Origin: Bradyrhizobium sp. CCBAU 051011
GTDB taxonomy: Bacteria > Pseudomonadota > Alphaproteobacteria > Rhizobiales > Xanthobacteraceae
DNA length: 64,000 nucleotides
Direction: 5' to 3'
Assembly (NCBI RefSeq): GCF_009930815.1
Contig: NZ_CP022222.1
Coordinates: 7,172,501 to 7,236,500 of the forward strand
Position 1 is the first letter of the stretch. Every line of letters begins with the position of its first letter. Made by a program: the position numbers and the translations under genes. Below the pieces are notes generated by a model. It ran no database searches and was not told where the DNA came from. It saw only the letters and a list, made by a program, of their open reading frames with translations. This document shows positions 1 to 8,872 of this stretch, piece by piece.

Positions 1-437
1 GTGCCGAGCGAGACCTGGGCGCCGACGATGCCGTGGCCGCCGTAGAAATTCTTCTCCATGCTGAACATGTGCATGGAGCCGCCCTTGCCCTTGGAGTAGC
101 CGCCGCGGCGGCCGGTGAGTTCGGCCATAACGCCGTTGGCGGACATCCCGCAGGCCAGCATGTGACCGTGGTCACGGTATCCAGTTATGACCTGATCGCC
201 CTGCTTCAGGGCCATCTGCATCCCCACCACCACGGCTTCCTGGCCAATATAGAGATGGCAGAACCCGCCGATCGCACCCATGCCGTAGAGCTGGCCGGCC
301 TTCTCCTCGAAGCGGCGGATCAGCAGCATGTCCCGCAGCGCGGCTAGCTCCTGCGCCTTGGTGAATTCCGGTGGGGACCCGCTTGCCTTCTCCTGCCCTA
401 ATTCCTTCGCGACAACGCTTTTCTTGGGTGCAGCCAT
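1..437 (-). CDS. pdhA: Pyruvate dehydrogenase E1 component subunit alpha (partial, N-terminal part)
   Basis: The ORF starts at the ATG on the complement of 435-437 and runs off the left edge, so only about the first 145 residues are present. They contain the E1-alpha signatures: an RRFEEKAGQLYGMG segment near residue 45, GGFCHLYIGQEA, then GYRDHGHMLACG and the glycine-rich GRRGGYSKGKGGSMHMF. With the beta subunit it forms the thiamine-diphosphate E1 that decarboxylates pyruvate in the cytoplasm. The order eno - ftsB - pdhA is the usual alphaproteobacterial arrangement. The 3' half cannot be assessed. Confidence 0.95.
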   Translation of the reverse strand, partial: MAAPKKSVVAKELGQEKASGSPPEFTKAQELAALRDMLLIRRFEEKAGQLYGMGAIGGFCHLYIGQEAVVVGMQMALKQGDQVITGYRDHGHMLACGMSANGVMAELTGRRGGYSKGKGGSMHMFSMEKNFYGGHGIVGAQVSLG

Positions 438-652
438 GGCAATTCCGGGGTGAGAAAGAAAGACGGGATCAGCCCTCTCTATCCCAACTCAAACCGCCGT
501 GAAAGGATTGCGTGCGCTGAAGAAAATATTGCTATGCCGCACTGCAACGTGGCGGGACATTTTCGAAATTGATTTTGCAGTTTTTTGAAATTTGCGGACC
601 GGCAGAAAGCATCGTCCCGACAACGACGTTGTCGATGACATCGGCTTGAAAA

Positions 653-970
653 TCAGTTCGGCTTGATGGTCCGGATCAGGTCGCGCGGATTGGCGTAGTC
701 GAGTTGGAAGCGCGCGCGCTCATCCAGCATGTCGGGGTCGACCCGGTCGGAGCGCAGTAGCGATACCCGCTGTTCGCCCTCTGCCCGCTCCCGCTTCAAC
801 CGCGCCAGCTCCGAGGTGAGCGCGATGATCTCCTGATCGAGCTCCTGGCGCGCATTCAGGCCGTATTTGCCGGTATAGGCGTTGACACCGAAATAGCTGA
901 CCATCAGCGCCGCCACCGTGTAAAGGGCGAGGCCGGTCAGGATGGACTTCAATCGGGTACGGGAGACCAT
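653..970 (-). CDS. ftsB: FtsB/DivIC-family septum formation initiator
   Basis: This 105-residue protein has one N-terminal membrane helix (about residues 10-30). A coiled-coil stretch rich in charged residues and leucines follows (about 40-75), then a short conserved tail containing DERARFQLDYANP. That is the topology of FtsB/DivIC, which joins FtsL and FtsQ in the divisome at the inner membrane. It sits between pdhA and eno as in other alphaproteobacteria, but here an IS and three oxidoreductase or repeat modules have been inserted between it and eno. The 215-base gap to pdhA shows no gene. The function is by family; the symbol follows synteny. Confidence 0.85.
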   Translation of the reverse strand: MVSRTRLKSILTGLALYTVAALMVSYFGVNAYTGKYGLNARQELDQEIIALTSELARLKRERAEGEQRVSLLRSDRVDPDMLDERARFQLDYANPRDLIRTIKPN

Positions 971-1040
971 GCGCCCAAGATGCGACGGCTGGGTTAATGG
1001 ATTCCTAAGGCCACGGGCTTGACTGACCCCCCGTCATTGC

Positions 1041-2091
1041 TGTGCATGTTCACTAATTCGCTGATTGGATCGCTCCTCTGGAGGACGATCCGATGCGCGA
1101 CAATAGCTACGACCGGACGATTGAACGCAACTATCTGCAGAAGTGGCGGTTTCTGATCCCGGAATATGAGGCGGTGAAGGCTGGTCGATCCCCGCTGTTC
1201 AAGCGGGTCGGCGACTTCTACCGCCATCACGGGACCTGCTCGCAGACCTTCCGCAAGTATTACAATCGCTATCTGCAGAGCGGTGAGGAAGCGGACCTGC
1301 TGCCGCGCCGGCGCGGGCCCAAATGGCGGGAACGGCGCGAGCCGGAAGGGATCGAGGCGGAGATCGTCGCCCACCGCAGGCGGGGGATGAACCGCTACGA
1401 GATTCATGCCGTCTTGCGTGAGAAGCGCGACACGGTACCTTCGCCCGTAACGATCTACCGGGTGCTGAGACGCTACCAGCTGAACCGCCGCACGGTGGCG
1501 ATGCGTGAGGAGAAACGTCGCATTATCAAGGACAAGCTCGGGGAGCTGGGCCACGTCGATCTGCATCAATTGCCGCGCGATATGTTCCTCGCGCCACCCC
1601 CGGTCACGGCCTACATCATCAGCCTGATCGACAGCTGCTCGCGGCTGGCCTGGGCCGAGGTCCTGACGTCCAAGAAGGCGCTGCCGGTCATGTTCAAGAC
1701 CCTGAAGATGATCAACACCCTCAACGTCACCTATGGGCTCGTCTTCCAGGAAATCCTGTCCGACAACGGCGCCGAGTTCGCCGCCCGCACCAAGCCGGAC
1801 GAGCATCCGTTCGAGGCCATGCTGCTCGAGCTTGGCATCAAACACCGCTACTCCAGGCCCTATCGACCGCAGACCAATGGCAAGGTCGAACGCTTCTGGC
1901 GCACCCTCGACGAGGACGTTATCGAGGGCGCCACCTTCGACAATCTCGATCACTTTGCCAACGAACTGTTCGAGTACCTAATCTACTACAACAACCACAG
2001 GCCCCATCAGGCCTTGGCGGGGCAAACTCCCAAGGCCTTCGCCGCTACCAAGACCACTGCGATCCAATCAGCGAATTAGTGAACATCGACA
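1041..2091 (+). mobile_element. Complete IS481-like insertion sequence, 1051 bp
   Basis: The ends are directly visible. A 33-bp terminal inverted repeat lies at 1041-1073 and 2059-2091; it starts TGTGCATGTTCAC on the left and TGTCGATGTTCAC on the right and differs at only two positions. The element is bracketed by a 5-bp duplication, ATTGC, at 1036-1040 and 2092-2096. It contains one transposase gene whose stop codon lies inside the right repeat. Removing the element and one ATTGC restores the conserved GTCATTGCGAG end of a dispersed repeat, which confirms the boundaries. Size, TG ends and a single DDE ORF fit the IS481 family; the group within the family is not determined. Confidence 0.93.
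1093..2079 (+). CDS. IS481-like DDE transposase with integrase core
   Basis: The protein has 328 residues. An N-terminal helix-turn-helix region (about 1-130) is followed by an rve-type integrase core. The likely catalytic residues are Asp156 (GHVDLHQL), Asp224 (ILSDNGAEF) and Glu266 (NGKVERFWRT), and a YYNNHRPHQAL tail follows, typical of IS481/IS3-like transposases. The frame is intact from ATG to TAG and both terminal repeats are present, so the element may still be active. The stop lies within the right inverted repeat, an economical arrangement common in compact IS elements. A 319-residue antisense ORF over the same region is a coding shadow. Confidence 0.93.
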   Translation: MRDNSYDRTIERNYLQKWRFLIPEYEAVKAGRSPLFKRVGDFYRHHGTCSQTFRKYYNRYLQSGEEADLLPRRRGPKWRERREPEGIEAEIVAHRRRGMNRYEIHAVLREKRDTVPSPVTIYRVLRRYQLNRRTVAMREEKRRIIKDKLGELGHVDLHQLPRDMFLAPPPVTAYIISLIDSCSRLAWAEVLTSKKALPVMFKTLKMINTLNVTYGLVFQEILSDNGAEFAARTKPDEHPFEAMLLELGIKHRYSRPYRPQTNGKVERFWRTLDEDVIEGATFDNLDHFANELFEYLIYYNNHRPHQALAGQTPKAFAATKTTAIQSAN

Positions 2092-2267
2092 ATTGCGAGC
2101 CAACGGGTCGCGCGAACGCGCGCCCGATGACAGGCTCCGCGAAGCAATCCATCCCGCCGCGGAAAGAAAGACTGGATTGCTTCGTCGCTTCAGCGCAAAA
2201 TTGCTTTGCAATTTTGTCGCGAGCTCCTCGCAATGACGGCGGGAGAGTTCGCACCTCGCAATGACGG
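2092..2267. repeat. Dispersed palindromic repeat, interrupted by the IS (copy 1)
   Basis: This sequence begins ATTGCGAGCCAACGGGTCGC, continues through GATGACAGGCTCCGCGAAGC and an AATCCAT/GGATT stem, and ends with CTCGCAATGACGG (about 2228-2238) followed by a second CTCGCAATGACGGGG (2254-2267). The missing first bases (GTC) are found on the other side of the IS at 1033-1040. The same module recurs at 28035-28187, and in opposite orientation and shortened form at 25090-25202. It is a non-coding MITE-like element. The short ORFs crossing it are not believable genes. Confidence 0.85.
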
Positions 2268-2280
2268 GGATAGAAAGCGG

Positions 2281-2835
2281 TTACTTGTTCTGCTTCTCGA
2301 TGAACGCCGCAAAGGCGTCGATATATTGCTGCAGCACCTTCTGCACCGCTTCCTTGGTGAGCTGGCCCTTGTCGTCAAAGGCGTCGCCGACGCCGTTCAA
2401 ATAGATTTCGGGCTGGCCGAGGATCGGGCCGGAAATACCGGGCAGGATGTTCTGCAGATGCTTGGCCGCGCTGACGCCGCCGAGCGCGCCGGGCGAGTTG
2501 CTGACGATGCCGGTCGGCTTGCCCAGGAACGAGCTCTTGCCGTAGGGGCGCGAGCCGACGTCGATGGCGTTCTTCAACACGCCGGGGATCGAGCGGTTAT
2601 ATTCGGGCGTCACGAACAGCACGCCGTTCGACTTCTGCAGCTTTTCGCGGAATGCCAGCCAGTCGGCCGGCGGATTGGCTTCCAGATCCTGGTTGAAGAA
2701 CGAAATGCCTTCGAGCGTGGTCACGTCGAGCTTGAGCGAAGCCGGCGCCAGCTTGGCGAGCGCATTGGCAACCTTGAGCGAAAAGCTTTCCTTGCGCAGA
2801 GAGCCGACGATGGTGACGATGGTATGGGTAGCCAT
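2281..2835 (-). CDS. NAD(P)H-dependent FMN reductase family protein
   Basis: The 184-residue flavodoxin-like fold protein has the FMN phosphate loop GSLRKESFS (about residues 11-19) and the motif FVTPEYNRSIPG (about 74-85). These are hallmarks of the NADPH-dependent FMN reductase/ChrR/azoreductase group. Such enzymes are soluble and reduce flavin, quinones, azo dyes or chromate with NAD(P)H. An AAGGGA ribosome-binding site lies a few bases before the ATG. It stands between a dispersed repeat and a 245-base non-coding stretch, so context gives no physiological substrate. Confidence 0.85.
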   Translation of the reverse strand: MATHTIVTIVGSLRKESFSLKVANALAKLAPASLKLDVTTLEGISFFNQDLEANPPADWLAFREKLQKSNGVLFVTPEYNRSIPGVLKNAIDVGSRPYGKSSFLGKPTGIVSNSPGALGGVSAAKHLQNILPGISGPILGQPEIYLNGVGDAFDDKGQLTKEAVQKVLQQYIDAFAAFIEKQNK

Positions 2836-3079
2836 TGGGTATCCCTTTTGAGAGCGAACGCGCCTGCTCTCCCTTACGCCAGATCACCAGAAAGATGCAA
2901 GTGCATGAAATGCCCTTTTTGTGGGTTTGGCCGCGCCCTTTCGGCTTGGCTCACGGCGTCATCTTCAGGGCGGCGCCATTGCTTCAAGTTCACAAATTCG
3001 AAACATGGAACCAGCAGTTCTACGGTCTAGATCGTCCCAACAACAGTGTTAGCGTGCGCCTCACTACGGAGGGACTGTC

Positions 3080-3256
3080 ATGCGAAATCGAATGTCGGCG
3101 CAAACGCCAAGGTCACGATTTGACGTTGCGAAGGCCTATCTGGAACTGCAAAGGATCAGGCGCGCCGTCGAACTCGAGGAAGCAGCGGTGCATCTGACGC
3201 GAACGCTCCATCCAAAAAGAAAACCAACGAACGCCGGATCGAAATCACAGCGATAA
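3080..3256 (+). CDS. Possible small basic protein, 58 aa
   Basis: An ATG at 3080 is preceded by GGAGGG at about 3069-3074, an unusually good Shine-Dalgarno sequence at correct spacing, and opens a 58-codon frame. The peptide (MRNRMSAQTPRSRFDVAKAY...) is Arg/Lys-rich with a predicted central amphipathic helix (AYLELQRIRRAVELEEAAVHL). No family is recognised. The frame is short, so coding status rests on the ribosome-binding site and amino-acid character. Upstream, 2836-3079 holds nothing I can identify. Confidence 0.45.
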   Translation: MRNRMSAQTPRSRFDVAKAYLELQRIRRAVELEEAAVHLTRTLHPKRKPTNAGSKSQR

Positions 3257-3331
3257 TTTAGGTGATACTTGCCGGGCGCGTGGACGCGCGCGCATGACAT
3301 ATCTCGCCGCCAGAAAATCCTTCCCTAATGC

Positions 3332-3363
3332 AGAACAGGCCGTCCCATCGGGCGGCCTGTTCT
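3332..3363 (-). terminator. Hairpin downstream of the medium-chain dehydrogenase gene
   Basis: AGAACAGGCCG at 3332-3342 pairs perfectly with CGGCCTGTTCT at 3353-3363, an 11-bp stem with a 10-base loop. It lies 30 bases after the stop of the minus-strand gene ending at 3393. No strong T-run follows on that strand, so termination is likely but not certain. Confidence 0.55.
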
Positions 3364-3392
3364 GTCGATGGCCGGATAAACGCGGCGTGCCG

Positions 3393-4529
3393 TCAGCTCT
3401 TGTTCGGGTTGATCAGGAATTTCTCGCCGGTGGAGCGCTTGTTGTAGACGGCGATATTGGAGAGCTGCAACGTCTCCTGCAGCGACACCACTCGCGTGTA
3501 GTGGCTGGCAAACGTGGTCTTTAGTTCGGAGGCCACGCGCTGGCGCAGGCGGCCGATTTCGGCGGGGCCGATCTTCTGCAGGAACGGCGTCAACAGCCAG
3601 CCACCGACGCCCCAGGTCAGGCCAAAGGCACGGCTCAGTTCGGTCGGGCGGTTGTCGAGGCTGCCGTAGATGTAGACCTGCTTGTACACGTTGGAGCCGT
3701 AGCGGCTGTACTCCTTGGCGGTCTTGTTGGCCGCCATCTCCATGCTGGTGAGGATCTGGCTTGCCAGCTTGCCGCCGCCAATGGCGTCGAAGGCGATGGT
3801 CGCGCCGGTTTCCACCAGCGCATTGGTGAGATCGTCCATGAAGGTCGGCGCGGTGGAATCGACGATATATTTGGCGCCGATATTGTGCAGGATGTCGGCC
3901 TGCTCCTTGCTGCGCACGATGTTGACGAGGCCGATGCCGTCCTTGATGCAGATCTTGTTGAGCATCTGGCCGAGGTTCGATGCGGCGGCGGTGTGCACCA
4001 GCGCCTTGTGATTTTCGCGCCGCATCGTCTCGGTCATGCCGAGCGCGGTCAGCGGATTGACGAACCATGACGCGCCGTCGGCGGGCGTGGTGCCCTCAGG
4101 CAATTCCATCACGTCCCGCACCCTGATGGTGCGATACTGCGTGTACATCGCGCCGCCGATCATCGAGACGGTCTTGCCCATCAGCGCTTTGGCGGCGTCC
4201 GACGATCCGGTCCGGATCACGACGCCGGCGCCTTCATTGCCCGCGGGAAGCGACTGATCGAGCCGCGCCGCCATCATCCGCATCGCCGTATCAGGCATCT
4301 TCGCGGTGACGACGGGCGCGTCCTTGCTGCCGGATTCCTTGGCGGTCGACATGTCGGCCGGGCCGATCAGAAGCCCGAGATCGGACGGGTTGATCGGCGT
4401 CGCCTCGACCCGGACCACGACCTCGTCGTCGGCCGGGTCAGGGGTCGGGACGTTCACCAGCGACAGTTCGAGTTCGCCGCTCTTCTTGAGCAGCGTACGC
4501 AGTTGAAGCCCGCTGTTGCTGTCACTCAT
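3393..4529 (-). CDS. Zinc-independent MDR-superfamily oxidoreductase (quinone/enoyl reductase-like)
   Basis: The 378-residue protein has a GroES-like N-terminal domain (VEATPINPSDLGLLIGP about 45-60, NEGAGVV near 100) and a Rossmann half beginning near 180 (NPLTALGMTE, HTAAASNLGQML, FDAIGGGKLASQIL). The catalytic-zinc cysteines of alcohol dehydrogenases are absent, and the NPLTA signature resembles quinone oxidoreductases and MECR-type enoyl reductases. It probably reduces a C=C bond with NADPH in the cytoplasm; the substrate is unknown. It follows eno by 46 bases on the same strand and could share its transcript. Confidence 0.85.
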   Translation of the reverse strand: MSDSNSGLQLRTLLKKSGELELSLVNVPTPDPADDEVVVRVEATPINPSDLGLLIGPADMSTAKESGSKDAPVVTAKMPDTAMRMMAARLDQSLPAGNEGAGVVIRTGSSDAAKALMGKTVSMIGGAMYTQYRTIRVRDVMELPEGTTPADGASWFVNPLTALGMTETMRRENHKALVHTAAASNLGQMLNKICIKDGIGLVNIVRSKEQADILHNIGAKYIVDSTAPTFMDDLTNALVETGATIAFDAIGGGKLASQILTSMEMAANKTAKEYSRYGSNVYKQVYIYGSLDNRPTELSRAFGLTWGVGGWLLTPFLQKIGPAEIGRLRQRVASELKTTFASHYTRVVSLQETLQLSNIAVYNKRSTGEKFLINPNKS

Positions 4530-4575
4530 CGCAATCCCTCCCCTGGTGCTCGTTCTATCTGGATGCGCCGGCGCG

Positions 4576-5901
<1,326 letters not shown>

Positions 5902-6033
5902 TTACACGGCAAGCAAGCAAATGTGAACGCTTGACCGATGGCCTTTTCCGGACGGCCAAAACCCGTCAGGATAGACTGATCCAAGGTTGATATCGGCGTC
6001 CAAACCTTCACGTTCACAAGCCGGGGTAACGCA

Positions 6034-7026
6034 ATGAATCGCCGCCAGTTTCTTGGAACCGCCGCCATTGGAATCCTCGCCGCGCCCGCCCTCACGCGAA
6101 GGACCGCCGCCCAGGAAGGCCCGTTCCGCGTCAAATATTTTCCGGTCGCCGCAGGCATGGGCTCGCGCGACACCACCCCTGCCCCCGACGGCACGATCTG
6201 GTTCTGCGGCCAGCGCAACGGCACGCTGGGGCGCCTCGATCCACGCGACGGCTCCTACAAACTGGTCGACCTCGGCAAGGGTGCCGCGCCACATGGCGTC
6301 ATCATCGGCCCGGATGGCGCCCCCTGGGTGACCGAGGGCGGCCAGAACGCCATCGCCCGCGTCGACCCCGGGGATCACAAGGTGACGCTGTTCCGCCTGC
6401 CCGAAAAGGAGGCATACGCCAATCTCAACACGGCGGTGTTCGACAAAAATGGCATCTATTGGTTCACCGGCCAGACCGGCATCTATGGCCGGCTCGACCC
6501 GAAATCAGGCGACATGACCGTGTTCAAATCGCCGCGCGGCCGCGGCACTTACGGCATCACGATCACGCCGAAGGGTGACATCTGGTACGCCTCGCTCGCC
6601 GGCAATCACATCGCCAAAATCGATCCGGCGACCGGCAACGCGACGGTGGTCGAGCCGCCGACGCCGAACCAGGGCGCGCGCCGGGTGTGGTCGGATTCCA
6701 AGGGCCGCATCTGGGTCAGCGAGTGGAACAGCGGCAATGTGTCGATGCACGATCCCGCCGACGGCTCCTGGAAGGCGTGGAAGCTGCCGGGCAATAATCC
6801 CCGGACCTATGCGGTCTATGTCGACGACAAGGACAAGGTCTGGCTCACCGATTTCGGAGCGAACGCGATCGTGCGCTTCGATCCCGTGACGGAAAAGTTC
6901 AACGCATTCCCGAGCGACAAAGCGGGCGCGAACGTACGCCAGCTCGACGGCCGGCCCGGCGAAACCTGGGGCGGCGAATCCGGCAACGACCGCCTTGTGA
7001 TGATCCAGACGGTCGCCCCTGCGTGA
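6034..7026 (+). CDS. Tat-exported Vgb-like (streptogramin lyase family) beta-propeller protein
   Basis: The 330-residue protein opens with MNRRQFLGTAAIGILAAP, a twin-arginine signal followed by a hydrophobic stretch, with cleavage likely after AAA/TAA near residue 27. The rest is a series of about 40-residue blades with the repeated pattern D-G-x-I-W-F-x-x-x-x-x-x-x-x-R-x-D-P, as in virginiamycin B lyase. Antibiotic lyase activity is a family name only; most genomic relatives are uncharacterised periplasmic propellers. It overlaps the following cytochrome c gene by 4 bases (GTGA), which ties its role to periplasmic electron transfer. Confidence 0.82.
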   Translation: MNRRQFLGTAAIGILAAPALTRRTAAQEGPFRVKYFPVAAGMGSRDTTPAPDGTIWFCGQRNGTLGRLDPRDGSYKLVDLGKGAAPHGVIIGPDGAPWVTEGGQNAIARVDPGDHKVTLFRLPEKEAYANLNTAVFDKNGIYWFTGQTGIYGRLDPKSGDMTVFKSPRGRGTYGITITPKGDIWYASLAGNHIAKIDPATGNATVVEPPTPNQGARRVWSDSKGRIWVSEWNSGNVSMHDPADGSWKAWKLPGNNPRTYAVYVDDKDKVWLTDFGANAIVRFDPVTEKFNAFPSDKAGANVRQLDGRPGETWGGESGNDRLVMIQTVAPA

Positions 7027-7394
7027 GATTGCTTGCGGTCCTGCTGCTCGTGACAATCCTGCTGCCGCCGTCCGCCTTGGCGGAGGACGGCGCACAGGCG
7101 TTCACCCCCTGCCGCGCCTGCCATAGCCTCGATCCGGCCGAGCGCAACCTGCCCGGCCCCAATCTCTCAGGCCTGATCGGTCGCGCGGTCGGCAGCAATG
7201 CCGGCTTTGACTACTCGCCGGTGCTGCGCAAGGCACGCGACGAAGGCTTGCGCTGGGATGCGAAGCGGCTGGAGACCTTTCTAGCCGATCCCGCTGCGAT
7301 GTTTCCGGGATTATGGATGTCGATGCGTGGCATCGAGAACGCCGCCGAACGGCAGGCGCTGGTGAAGTTTCTCGCCGACCCCGCCTCGCGCTGA
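7023..7394 (+). CDS. Secreted class I cytochrome c
   Basis: The 123-residue protein starts at a GTG that overlaps the preceding stop. It has a Sec signal ([21 protein letters not shown]), a single haem site CRACH near residue 31, the [13 protein letters not shown] loop, and a likely methionine sixth ligand in the C-terminal WMSMRGI region. It is a small soluble periplasmic electron carrier. The 4-base overlap means translation is coupled to the Vgb-like propeller, a likely partner. Haem insertion would depend on the Ccm pathway, which is not in this window. Confidence 0.88.
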   Translation: MRLLAVLLLVTILLPPSALAEDGAQAFTPCRACHSLDPAERNLPGPNLSGLIGRAVGSNAGFDYSPVLRKARDEGLRWDAKRLETFLADPAAMFPGLWMSMRGIENAAERQALVKFLADPASR

Positions 7395-7447
7395 CAGTTG
7401 ACGGCCGCGCCACTTGCGTCCATGTCACCCGTCGCAACAGGACGATC

Positions 7448-7915
7448 ATGATGGCCAAGAAATCATTGCCGACATCATTGCAACTCGGTCGCGCCGTGGA
7501 ATGGCCGGATAGCCCGGAAAAGGCAAAGCTCGACCGCGTGCCCAACCCGCAAGCCGGCACCAACTATCTGGTCCGCTTCACTGCGCCGGAATTCACCTCG
7601 ATTTGCCCCGTCACGGGACAGCCGGATTTCGCACATCTCGTGATCGACTACGTGCCCGGCCAATGGCTGCTGGAATCCAAATCGCTGAAGCTCTATGTGG
7701 CGAGCTTTCGCAATCACGGCGCCTTTCACGAGGATTGCACCGTCATGATCGGCAAGCGCATCGCGGCCGAGATCAAGCCGAAGTGGCTTCGCATCGGCGG
7801 CTACTGGTATCCGCGCGGCGGCATCCCGATCGACGTGTTCTGGCAAACCGGCAAACTACCCAAGGACGTGTGGGTGCCGGACCAAGGCGTCGCGCCGTAT
7901 CGCGGGCGGGGTTGA
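7448..7915 (+). CDS. queF: NADPH-dependent 7-cyano-7-deazaguanine reductase (type I QueF)
   Basis: The protein of about 155 residues reduces preQ0 to preQ1 in queuosine biosynthesis. Key residues are visible: the nucleophile Cys53 in [11 protein letters not shown] with Asp60, the QueF motif [10 protein letters not shown] at about 75-84, and HED at 95-97. The length matches the short homodimeric QueF class. The open frame extends upstream to 7313, but homology begins at [10 protein letters not shown] and an AGGA lies just before it, so 7448 (or the next ATG at 7451) is preferred. No preQ1 riboswitch is evident in the 53 bases upstream. Confidence 0.93.
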   Translation: MMAKKSLPTSLQLGRAVEWPDSPEKAKLDRVPNPQAGTNYLVRFTAPEFTSICPVTGQPDFAHLVIDYVPGQWLLESKSLKLYVASFRNHGAFHEDCTVMIGKRIAAEIKPKWLRIGGYWYPRGGIPIDVFWQTGKLPKDVWVPDQGVAPYRGRG

Positions 7916-7974
7916 TCCATCGCATGTCCTCCCCTCAGATCCTGCAGGCACTTCGCAAGAACGCCACTGGCGGA

Positions 7975-8799
7975 TCAGAGATCAGGATCGAACCAGAAGT
8001 CGTGAGGCAAATCGGTTAGATCATCCGTGACGCCGGTTGCACCCGTGAAATCCTCGTCTCGAAAGTACAGGCTGCGAGTAATCAGGACTCGGGCGCCGGC
8101 AGAGGCCGCTGCAACCAGACCGTTGCGAGAGTCCTCGATGGCCAGGCAAGACATGGCAGGCAGGCCAAGAGCGTCGATCGCCGCGTGATAGGCGTCCGGT
8201 GCCGGCTTTTTGTTAGGCACGTCTTCCCCGGAAACGATCACGTCGAAATTCCGCTTCCAATGCGATCCCAGATTTTGGGTCAGTAGTGCGCCAATGTTGT
8301 CCCGCGACGTGGTCGTAACGATCGCCAACCGCAGCCGCCCGTCGCGGGCTCGAACGACCAGGTCGGCTACTCCCGGTCGCAGTCCGCAGGCGCCGCTGCC
8401 AACCAGTTCCGCATATCGGCGCGTCTTGAAGCGGTGCAGCTCGTTGATGTGTCTATTTGACAGATCGAAGCGATCCTCGGAGAGCGTCTCCCAAAAATAC
8501 CTGATACGCTCTCTTCCGCCTGCGATCCGCAGCAGCTTGCCGTACGTTGCCACATCCCAGCTCCACGGCAGGTCGAAATGGTTGAACGCTTCATTGAATG
8601 CACGTCGATGAAATTCCTCCGTCTCCGCCATGGTTCCGTCGACGTCGAACATGATGGCCCTGAACCTGTTCAACTTGGCCCTCGCTCCCAGTTGTGGCGT
8701 GGCATCCGGCGAAGCGCCGACGCCCCCGTTCGAGATCACGAAGCACAATTGGCCCGCGCGGCTCGGAATTGCGACTTTGAAATTCTGATGGGCAGCCAA
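7975..8799 (-). CDS. HAD hydrolase, CbbY/phosphoglucomutase-like subfamily
   Basis: The core reads AIMFDVDGTMAETEEFHRRAFN (motif I with nucleophile and acid Asp), IVTTTSRDN (motif II Thr), NKKPAPDAYHAAIDALG (motif III Lys) and CLAIEDSRNGLVAA (motif IV), with a helical cap between them. This is the arrangement of the CbbY/beta-phosphoglucomutase branch, acting on small phosphate esters. The open frame has about 43 extra residues before the core; a start nearer 8673 (TTG) or another internal codon is possible. It converges with queF, so context does not show the substrate. Confidence 0.8.
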   Translation of the reverse strand: MAAHQNFKVAIPSRAGQLCFVISNGGVGASPDATPQLGARAKLNRFRAIMFDVDGTMAETEEFHRRAFNEAFNHFDLPWSWDVATYGKLLRIAGGRERIRYFWETLSEDRFDLSNRHINELHRFKTRRYAELVGSGACGLRPGVADLVVRARDGRLRLAIVTTTSRDNIGALLTQNLGSHWKRNFDVIVSGEDVPNKKPAPDAYHAAIDALGLPAMSCLAIEDSRNGLVAAASAGARVLITRSLYFRDEDFTGATGVTDDLTDLPHDFWFDPDL

Positions 8800-8872
8800 A
8801 TTTTTGCTGATAGCGCCGAAGCCTCACCCCCGGCTGCTTGAACCGGAAGGCCGGTACGGCCGACCACCGCAC

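Noticed and set aside
994..1953. 319-codon frame antisense to the transposase
   Set aside because: It runs out of the IS into flanking DNA and has no family character; the sense frame is an intact DDE transposase.
6034..7026. Antibiotic (streptogramin B) resistance gene
   Set aside because: Family resemblance is to the propeller fold only; the Tat signal and coupling to a cytochrome c argue for another role.
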